Below, in pieces: positions 1 to 4,934 of a DNA stretch of 9,609 nucleotides. Source of the stretch: an uncultured Ruminococcus sp. (lineage in GTDB: Bacteria; Bacillota; Clostridia; Oscillospirales; Acutalibacteraceae); contig CACYCD010000117.1 in assembly GCA_902772755.1 (NCBI GenBank), positions 1-9,609 on the forward strand. The letters are read 5' to 3'. Numbering within the stretch: the stretch's first letter is position 1; each line of letters begins with the position of its first letter. The translations under genes were made by a program, and so were the position numbers. The notes under the pieces are model-generated. The model was not told the origin of the DNA. It did not search any database and saw only the letters and a list, made by a program, of their open reading frames with translations.

Positions 1-29
1 GCCGTAAATATGCTTATGTACTTTTTCAT
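1..29 (-). CDS. Start of an unidentified gene, cut by the window edge
   Basis: On the minus strand an ATG at 29-27 opens nine codons reading MKKYISIFT before the window ends. A GAGGTG ribosome-binding-like sequence lies at 41-36, six bases upstream. It lies 77 bases downstream of the aminotransferase stop codon on the same strand, so it could be the next gene of the same transcription unit. The Lys-Lys start followed by hydrophobic residues would suit a signal peptide or membrane protein, but nine residues do not identify a family. The call rests only on start codon, spacing and strand continuity; chance is a real alternative. Confidence 0.35.
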
Positions 30-56
30 AACGCACACCTCATTAGGGCATCTCAA

Positions 57-95
57 AATCCGGAGCTGTGTTGAGTCGGCAAATTTTCTCCGATT
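57..95 (-). terminator. Weak hairpin after the aminotransferase gene
   Basis: Minus-strand RNA after the aminotransferase stop can pair AATCGGAG (95-88) with CTCCGGATT (65-57). This gives eight base pairs with one bulged G around a 22-base loop, followed by only a short T run. The loop is long and the U tract poor, so this may be a leaky terminator, an attenuator or nothing. It sits between the aminotransferase and the candidate gene starting at base 29. Confidence 0.22.
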
Positions 96-106
96 CTGAG
101 GTGATG

Positions 107-1321
107 TCAAATTGTATCTTCCATCTCGGCGTAAACAGCCTTGAAGGTCTCTATGACGTACAAAGCATCGTCAAATGTCATTTTACTGTTCATTGGCAGG
201 GTGAGCTGATTTTTGTGCATATTATAGGCGTTGGGATAGTCTGTGATGTCAAATCCCCTGGTCTTGTAGGCGGTGAGCATCGGCAGTGGCTTGAAGTGAA
301 CATTGCAGATAACACCACGCTCCGCCATTTTCAGGTAGAAGCGGTTGCGGTATTCTGCTGTTTTGCCGATAAACCGAACAAAGTACAGATGTCCCGAAGA
401 ACGTGAGCGTTCGTTGCTGTGGGTGAGAACCTGAATGTTCATATCGGCAAAAGCTTTGTTGTACATTTCTATCAGTCTGTGACGTTTTTCGAGTATCTGC
501 GGATAGCGGTCAAGCTGAGCCAGACCCATTGCACCCATAATATCGGGCATATTGCACTTGTACTGGGTGTCAACCACGTCATATTCCCAAGAGGTACCTT
601 GATTTTTGGCGAAGGCATCCTTTGTCTGACCGTGAAGAGAAAGCAGCATATACTCTTTATAGACTGCGTCGTTGTCAACACCCTTGTGATTTTTCCAGGT
701 GACTGCACCGCCCTCGGCAGTGGTGAGATTTTTTACTGCGTGGAAAGAGAAGTTAGTAAAATCAGCCATACCTCCGCAGGGTATGCCGTTCTGCATTGCA
801 CCGAAGGCATGTGCCGCATCTGCCATAACAATGATCCTGCCGTAGGCATCCTGCATCTGACTGCCGGGGACAAAAATATCCTTCTTTCGGTTTACGATGT
901 CAAATATTTTTTCGTAATCACACATAACACCGGCAAGGTCAACGGGAATGATGACCTTGGTACGCTCGGTAATTGCACGCTCCACCTTGGCGTAGTCCAT
1001 CTCATAAGAGCCTTCCTTGCAGTCAATGATGATGGGGGTAGCACCAACGTGATATATTACCGAGGCGGAAGCCGTGTAGGTGTAGGCAGGAACGATGACC
1101 TCGTCCCCGGGACCGACTCCGAGTATTCTCAGGGTAAGCTCCGCACACGCAGTCTGCGAGCTAAGACAAACTGCCGTGTCGGTTCCGCACCAGCCTGCAA
1201 TGCGTTTTTCAAATTCCTTTGTCTTGGGTCCTGTTGTTATCCAGCCCGATTTTAAAACTTCTGTCACCGCATCTATTTCCTTTTGGGTGATATCCGGTGG
1301 TGAAAAAGGTATGTTTCTCAT
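107..1321 (-). CDS. DegT/DnrJ/EryC1/StrS-family PLP aminotransferase (sugar aminotransferase)
   Basis: The 404-residue product is a fold-type I, PLP-dependent aminotransferase of the DegT/DnrJ/EryC1/StrS family. Members such as ArnB, PseC and WbpE transfer an amino group, usually from glutamate, to keto-sugar nucleotides for surface polysaccharides. The N-terminal pattern (FSPPDIT, then SGWITTGPKTKEFE at about 25-38) is typical. Residues 53-58 (LSSQTA) match the cofactor phosphate-binding stretch, ADAAHAFGA (167-175) carries the PLP-ring aspartate D168, and K197 in FHAVKN is the expected Schiff-base lysine, followed by TTAEGGA. The length is normal. The ATG at 1321 has an AGGAATT ribosome binding site just upstream. 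It has its own promoter and a structured leader. The exact sugar substrate cannot be told; a polysaccharide role is inferred from the family only. Confidence 0.9.
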   Translation of the reverse strand: MRNIPFSPPDITQKEIDAVTEVLKSGWITTGPKTKEFEKRIAGWCGTDTAVCLSSQTACAELTLRILGVGPGDEVIVPAYTYTASASVIYHVGATPIIIDCKEGSYEMDYAKVERAITERTKVIIPVDLAGVMCDYEKIFDIVNRKKDIFVPGSQMQDAYGRIIVMADAAHAFGAMQNGIPCGGMADFTNFSFHAVKNLTTAEGGAVTWKNHKGVDNDAVYKEYMLLSLHGQTKDAFAKNQGTSWEYDVVDTQYKCNMPDIMGAMGLAQLDRYPQILEKRHRLIEMYNKAFADMNIQVLTHSNERSRSSGHLYFVRFIGKTAEYRNRFYLKMAERGVICNVHFKPLPMLTAYKTRGFDITDYPNAYNMHKNQLTLPMNSKMTFDDALYVIETFKAVYAEMEDTI

Positions 1322-1440
1322 AGTAATTCCTCACAGATGGCGATTTGCCACAGATGTATTGACAGACCGCACAGCAGATTTTGGATATGCACTGTATTGT
1401 GCGGTCATAGGGCGACAGGTTAGAGATGCCCTATACTGTT
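1322..1440 (-). promoter_or_regulatory. Hairpin-rich 5' leader of the aminotransferase gene
   Basis: From the predicted transcription start near 1440 the leader runs about 119 bases to the start codon. In transcription order it holds a perfect 7-bp stem (ATAGGGC at 1434-1428 with GCCCTAT at 1413-1407, 14-base loop). Directly after it comes a perfect 9-bp stem (GACCGCACA at 1406-1398 with TGTGCGGTC at 1373-1365, 24-base loop), which can gain three more pairs across a small internal loop. Nearest the gene is a short TGGC/GCCA hairpin between two copies of CACAGATG (forward strand 1332-1339 and 1350-1357). No known riboswitch class is recognised and no U-rich terminator follows the stems. A regulatory or stabilising role is inference. 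Confidence 0.5.
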
Positions 1441-1446
1441 TTACTA

Positions 1447-1475
1447 ATTATACTACTATTATTTAAGACTGTAAA
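1447..1475 (-). promoter_or_regulatory. Sigma-70 type promoter for the aminotransferase gene
   Basis: On the minus strand TTTACA (1475-1470) and TATAAT (1452-1447) are separated by exactly 17 bases: five of six matches at -35 and a perfect -10. A/T-rich DNA lies upstream, as in UP elements. Transcription would begin near 1440. This is the best consensus promoter in the window and implies that the aminotransferase gene is transcribed independently of the lipase-like gene upstream. Confidence 0.8.
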
Positions 1476-1526
1476 GAAAAAAACAGAAATTTTAACAAAT
1501 TTTTCAACTTTGTAAGCTCACAAGTC

Positions 1527-2618
1527 CTACACTGTTTTGATTTTCTGTGTGTTGAGCAGGCAAAGATAGCTCAGGCACGAATGAGCATACATGGCACAGG
1601 AGTTCTGTATTCCGCCCTGCTCAATCAGCGTAAGAAGATCTATACCGCTTGCAAGAAAATCCCCCAGCGGTGCAAATTCACTCAGCTTAGTGCTGAGCAG
1701 TCTGAATCCGGCATCGGCAGGGTCGGTTTGGGTGAACAGGTCGCAGATCGTGTGAAAATAGTCATACAGGCTCATCTCCTCACCGTCAACCAAATACTTT
1801 TTCAGGTAGTATTCCTCGGGGTTGGAAGCGAGCTTATTTATTGTATCGGTGAAATGTGTCACGCTTTCCTCGTGTTCACGGAATGAAACAAATTCTCTGC
1901 CCGTCAGTTCCTTGAAAGCCGAGCGAAATCTTGTGAAATTTATCTCACTGTTTTTGAAATTCACAGTGTTACCGTACCTGCCGTAGCCCCATTCAGGCGG
2001 TGGGCAGTGGGTTATAAAATCGTCCTCAAAGGCAAAATTATAGATATTCCTGTAGCGACGATTGTACACCTCGTCATCTGTAGTCACATTTGGGCAGGCG
2101 AAGGTATAGGCATAGACCTCGTCCCTGCCTTTGAGCAAAAGACGTGAGGCTATCAGGTTTGCCAATGCACCGCCTCGGGAGTGTCCCGTAAACAGCAGAC
2201 GGCAGTTTTCTTTTGCAAAACGGTCGAACAGCGGCATTATTCTGCGTGTCGCTTCGGCATAGCCCTGATGGGTGTACGCCGTGCCTATGTCAAAATTGCT
2301 GTACCACTCTCTGCCCATACTGCCCCTTATCACGGCAAAGACATTTTTGCCCCGTTGTGCTGTGCAGACGGCAGCTCCCAGGCTGTCGTCACCGCCGTAA
2401 TAGGATTTGATGTTCTCAAAGCCACAGTTTTGGAAAGCAAGTCTCAGGGCTTGTTCATCAAAGGAAGTACAGCAGAGAGAACAGCACAGCCGTGCAAGAT
2501 TGATGTCAAGCAGTTCGTTAGTCAAAAAATCCTCACTGTATACCACAGGGAGGATAAGCTCTTTGTCAAATATCGTGTCATAGTATTTGAATTTATATTT
2601 TGAAATAATATCAAGCAT
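1527..2618 (-). CDS. Class 3 lipase-like alpha/beta hydrolase
   Basis: The 363-residue protein fits the fungal-lipase-like class 3 family (Lipase_3). RGS at 98-100 suits the oxyanion region, GHSRGGA at 145-151 is the nucleophile elbow with Ser147, and TFACPNV (172-178) matches the family's TFG.P.V strand. The EDDFITHCPP segment (198-207) supplies the acid, Asp199 or Asp200. The histidine is less clear; His346 in MYAHSCLSYL near the C-terminus is a candidate. No signal peptide or membrane span is visible, so it is probably cytoplasmic, and its ester substrate is unknown. The ATG at 2618 has a GGTG ribosome binding site (2627-2624) five bases upstream. A CCSLCC cluster at 45-50 is unusual. It follows leuB on the same strand but beyond a terminator; no clear promoter of its own was found. 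Confidence 0.8.
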   Translation of the reverse strand: MLDIISKYKFKYYDTIFDKELILPVVYSEDFLTNELLDINLARLCCSLCCTSFDEQALRLAFQNCGFENIKSYYGGDDSLGAAVCTAQRGKNVFAVIRGSMGREWYSNFDIGTAYTHQGYAEATRRIMPLFDRFAKENCRLLFTGHSRGGALANLIASRLLLKGRDEVYAYTFACPNVTTDDEVYNRRYRNIYNFAFEDDFITHCPPPEWGYGRYGNTVNFKNSEINFTRFRSAFKELTGREFVSFREHEESVTHFTDTINKLASNPEEYYLKKYLVDGEEMSLYDYFHTICDLFTQTDPADAGFRLLSTKLSEFAPLGDFLASGIDLLTLIEQGGIQNSCAMYAHSCLSYLCLLNTQKIKTV

Positions 2619-2654
2619 CTAATCACCGATATTATTTTTTTCCGAAAAATCAAT

Positions 2655-2692
2655 AATACCCATACCAATTTTTTCTTGATATGGGTATTTTT
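2655..2692 (-). terminator. Intrinsic terminator downstream of leuB
   Basis: AATACCCATA (2655-2664) pairs perfectly with TATGGGTATT (2680-2689), and CAA/TTG can add three inner pairs. The minus-strand transcript from leuB meets the stem 18 bases after its stop codon, followed by ATTGATTTTT. On the plus strand the stem is followed directly by TTTTTG, so it could also stop plus-strand transcription. It separates leuB from the lipase-like gene. Confidence 0.75.
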
Positions 2693-2706
2693 GTTATAAA
2701 CTGATT

Positions 2707-3789
2707 TTATACTCTGTCTGCAATGACTGTTCCCATCTCGGAACAGCTAACTTTTGTGCAGCCCTCGGACATAATATCTCCGGTGCGGAAGCCATCCTGC
2801 AGTGCCTTCGCTACGGCATTGTCAACAGCATCTGCTTCCTCCTGCATATCAAAGGAATATCTGAGCATCATTGAAGCGGAGAGTATTGCGGCAATCGGAT
2901 TTGCAATGTTTTTTCCTGCGATATCCGGAGCAGAACCGCCGCTCGGCTCGTACAGTCCAAAGGAGGTTTCGTTAAGACTTGCGGAGGGAAGCATACCCAG
3001 TGAGCCTGTCACCATTGATGCCTCATCGGAGAGAATATCACCGAACATATTTTCTGTTACCATAACGTCAAACTGTGCAGGATCTTTAACAAGCTGCATA
3101 GCTGTGCTGTCAACAAGTGTATGCTCCAGCGTAACCTCTGGATAGTCCTTTGCTACCTCGTTGACTATCTTTCTCCACAGACGGGAGGTGTCAAGCACGT
3201 TTGCCTTGTCAACGCTTGTTACTTTTTTATTTCTCTTCATAGCTACATCAAAGGCTTTTACAGCGATCCTTCTTATCTCGTTTTCGCTGTAGGTGCAGGT
3301 ATCGTAGGCGGTAACAACGCCGTCTATCTCTTCCGTGGCTCTTTTTCCGAAGTAAAGACCGCCCGTAAGCTCACGCATAATAAGCATATCAAAGCCCTTA
3401 CTGCTGATCTCTTCCTTCAGCACACAGGCATCCTTCAGCTCGGGATAGAGAACGCAGGGACGCAGGTTGGCAAACAAGCCCAGTGCCTTGCGTATGCCCA
3501 GCAGACCGGCCTCGGGACGGAGGTTTGCCGGTAGCTTGTACCACGGTGAGGTGTTTGTATCTCCGCCGATAGAACCCATAAGCACCGCATCGCTTGCCTT
3601 GCACTCGGCAATCGTTTCATCGGTCAGCGGTACGCCGTAAGCGTCAATTGAGCAGCCACCCATAAGCAGCTGAGTGTAGTTGAATTTGTGACCGAATTTT
3701 TCCGCAACCTTGTCCAGAACCTTCATAGCCTCCGATACTATTTCGGGACCTATTCCGTCACCCTTGATAACAGCAATTTTCTTCTCCAT
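2707..3789 (-). CDS. leuB: 3-isopropylmalate dehydrogenase
   Basis: LeuB catalyses the NAD-dependent oxidation and decarboxylation of 3-isopropylmalate to 2-ketoisocaproate, the third step of leucine biosynthesis in the cytoplasm. The 360-residue length is normal. Visible landmarks are KGDGIGPEI (9-17), the substrate-binding RELTGGLYFG (139-148) with catalytic Tyr146, DKANVL (194-199) with Lys195, VDSTAMQL (226-233) with metal-binding Asp227, FGDILSDEAS (249-258) with Asp251 and Asp255, and the NAD-binding GGSAPDIAGKNIANP (284-298). Where many homologues have His-Gly before SAPDIAGK, this one has Gly-Gly. A good AGAGGAA ribosome binding site precedes the ATG. The gene starts 21 bases after the PP2C phosphatase stop, with no terminator or obvious promoter between, so co-transcription is likely. 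No other leu genes are in the window. Confidence 0.96.
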   Translation of the reverse strand: MEKKIAVIKGDGIGPEIVSEAMKVLDKVAEKFGHKFNYTQLLMGGCSIDAYGVPLTDETIAECKASDAVLMGSIGGDTNTSPWYKLPANLRPEAGLLGIRKALGLFANLRPCVLYPELKDACVLKEEISSKGFDMLIMRELTGGLYFGKRATEEIDGVVTAYDTCTYSENEIRRIAVKAFDVAMKRNKKVTSVDKANVLDTSRLWRKIVNEVAKDYPEVTLEHTLVDSTAMQLVKDPAQFDVMVTENMFGDILSDEASMVTGSLGMLPSASLNETSFGLYEPSGGSAPDIAGKNIANPIAAILSASMMLRYSFDMQEEADAVDNAVAKALQDGFRTGDIMSEGCTKVSCSEMGTVIADRV

Positions 3790-3810
3790 TACTATTCCTC
3801 TTTCAATAAT

Positions 3811-4560
3811 TTATTTTACCTCGCAGAGCACTATCGTTGTGTTGTCAATAGCTCCACGGGCGTATACAAGCTCCATCATATCATTTACGCAGTCCTCGAT
3901 ATTCGGTGTTCCGCTCAAAAATGCTTCTATGTCGTCGGTTTTCAGCATATCGGTAAGACCGTCCGAGCAGATAAGGAATTTGTCACCTTTCCTTATTTTG
4001 AACGAAATTATGTACGGATCTATCTTGAACTCGTCCTCGGGTATGCCAAGATGCTGGGTGAGCGGAGGCTTGTTGAATATGGTGTTTTTTGCAACGTGGT
4101 CAACGGATATCTTTTGAAGCTTGTTGCCACGCATCAAAAATATCCTGCTGTCGCCCAAGTTGCAGGCGTAGACCTGCTTTTGCTCAAACAACAGCATGGC
4201 GGCAGTTGTACCCATACAGTCTATTTTGTGGCGTTTTGCGTAACGGCAGACGTTTCTGTTCATAATATAGCACATATCGGCAATACTCTGAAAATCCAGG
4301 TCAAGCACCGACTTGTATATATTATTAAATGTAGTTGCACAGATGGAAGACGCCACTTCGCCCTGAGCTTCTCCTCCCATACCGTCAAAAACGCAGAATG
4401 CCCCCTTGGTATACCTCAACCTTAGCTCACCCGTAATGGTACGCTTTAGTCCGTTGTTGACCTGTGGCAAATAATCGCCCATACACCAGTAGTTATCCTG
4501 ATTCTTTTTTCTTACTTTTCCCTTTTTACAGAGGAAGGCATAACCGATTTTTCTGTACAT
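3811..4560 (-). CDS. PP2C-family serine/threonine protein phosphatase
   Basis: This 249-residue protein is a compact PP2C (PPM) metal-dependent phosphatase of the PrpC/Stp type, which reverses Ser/Thr phosphorylation by Hanks-type kinases. Numbered from the chosen start, the motifs in order are KKNQDN (18-23) with metal ligand Asp22, VFDGMGG (57-63) with Asp59, MGTTAA (116-121), NLGDSR (134-139), CSDGLTD (198-204) with Asp200, and DNTT (239-242) with Asp239. All core residues are present, so it should be active. No membrane span or sensor domain is attached. I chose the ATG at 4560, not the in-frame one at 4656, because GGAGG lies seven bases upstream and the family normally starts just before the NQDN motif. 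No partner kinase lies in the window; leuB follows 21 bases later. Confidence 0.93.
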   Translation of the reverse strand: MYRKIGYAFLCKKGKVRKKNQDNYWCMGDYLPQVNNGLKRTITGELRLRYTKGAFCVFDGMGGEAQGEVASSICATTFNNIYKSVLDLDFQSIADMCYIMNRNVCRYAKRHKIDCMGTTAAMLLFEQKQVYACNLGDSRIFLMRGNKLQKISVDHVAKNTIFNKPPLTQHLGIPEDEFKIDPYIISFKIRKGDKFLICSDGLTDMLKTDDIEAFLSGTPNIEDCVNDMMELVYARGAIDNTTIVLCEVK

Positions 4561-4575
4561 AGTAAATCCTCCATA

Positions 4576-4608
4576 GGTAAATTTACCATATTTGAAATTA
4601 TCTTGCAA
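4576..4608 (-). promoter_or_regulatory. Candidate promoter and palindrome upstream of the phosphatase gene
   Basis: On the minus strand TTGCAA (4608-4603) and TAAATT (4585-4580) are 17 bases apart, a moderate match to a sigma-70 promoter. The -10 lies within a perfect 12-bp palindrome, GGTAAATTTACC (4576-4587), placed just upstream of the GGAGG ribosome binding site. If the promoter is real, a protein on this palindrome would block it. The leader would be only about 15-20 bases. Both elements are predicted by eye only. Confidence 0.4.
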
Positions 4609-4657
4609 GGTTTTTGGAATAATATTGACAAGTTGCACAAAATTTTTTTGTTCCATT

Positions 4658-4739
4658 TATTCATTACTTACATAATAATGACCAATTATACGTACCATAA
4701 TAAAAAATAATTGGTAAAAAGACAGATAAATAATGAATA
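4658..4739. repeat. Symmetric nested inverted repeat in the divergent control region
   Basis: Two perfect 9-bp inverted repeats share almost one centre. The outer arms are TATTCATTA (4658-4666) and TAATGAATA (4731-4739); the inner arms are ACCAATTAT (4681-4689) and ATAATTGGT (4707-4715). Arm-to-arm gaps are 14 bases on the left and 15 on the right, around a 17-base centre. A further TTCATTA occurs at 4784-4790. The position between two divergent genes suggests a binding region for dimeric regulators. The DNA is very AT-rich, which makes chance repeats more likely. Confidence 0.5.
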
Positions 4740-4842
4740 GCGTAACCTTATATTTATAAGCGGTTTATATTGTTTACAGACTGTTCATTATTGAAATATT
4801 CGCTTAAAATTTCCCCTCAAAAAAAGTTGGCGGTTTTATCAA

Positions 4843-4871
4843 TAGACAGTTTTGGTTATTTTTGATACAAT
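4843..4871 (+). promoter_or_regulatory. Extended -10 promoter of the first amylase gene
   Basis: TAGACA (4843-4848) and TACAAT (4866-4871) are 17 bases apart, each differing from consensus at one base, and TGA directly before the -10 makes it an extended -10 (TGATACAAT). A second TACAAT overlaps at 4871-4876. Transcription should start near 4878, giving a leader of about 57 bases to the start codon at 4935. Confidence 0.7.
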
Positions 4872-4890
4872 ACAATCGGAAAAGAAATAT

Positions 4891-4906
4891 CGCAATGATC
4901 ATTGCG
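4891..4906. promoter_or_regulatory. Perfect 16-bp palindrome, probable repressor operator
   Basis: CGCAATGATCATTGCG is a perfect palindrome 13-28 bases downstream of the predicted start point and 12 bases before the AGGAGG ribosome binding site. Half-sites with GCAA and TTGC are typical of LacI-family operators, the family that includes maltose/starch repressors such as MalR. The location suits blockage of initiation or elongation. No copy is seen upstream of the second amylase gene. As RNA it could form only a tight hairpin, so a DNA operator is the better reading. The regulator is not in the window. Confidence 0.6.
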
Positions 4907-4934
4907 ACAAAATCAACAGGAGGAAAATATAACA

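Noticed and set aside
419..1255. Long plus-strand open frame opposite the aminotransferase gene
   Set aside because: It is antisense to a gene with intact family motifs, has no ribosome binding site or recognisable domain, and its composition is what the complement of a coding frame gives.
1504..1522. Possible terminator hairpin after the lipase-like gene (ACTTTGT with ACAAGT)
   Set aside because: The stem is short, needs a bulge, and has no T run directly after it on the minus strand.
2619..2706. Separate small RNA or promoter in the leuB to lipase-like gap
   Set aside because: Apart from the terminator hairpin the gap is AT-rich with no -35/-10 pair at acceptable spacing.
3688..4425. Plus-strand open frame of 245 codons across leuB and the phosphatase gene
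   Set aside because: It straddles two well-supported minus-strand genes and their junction and resembles no protein family; it is a shadow frame.
4561..4656. N-terminal extension of 32 residues on the PP2C phosphatase (ATG at 4656)
   Set aside because: The internal ATG at 4560 has a strong GGAGG at ideal spacing and the family normally begins just before the NQDN motif; the extension overlaps likely promoter DNA.
4902..4934. Upstream TTG start for the first amylase adding 11 residues
   Set aside because: It lies inside the operator palindrome, has no ribosome binding site and would place a polar stretch before the signal peptide. ATG 4935 has AGGAGG upstream.
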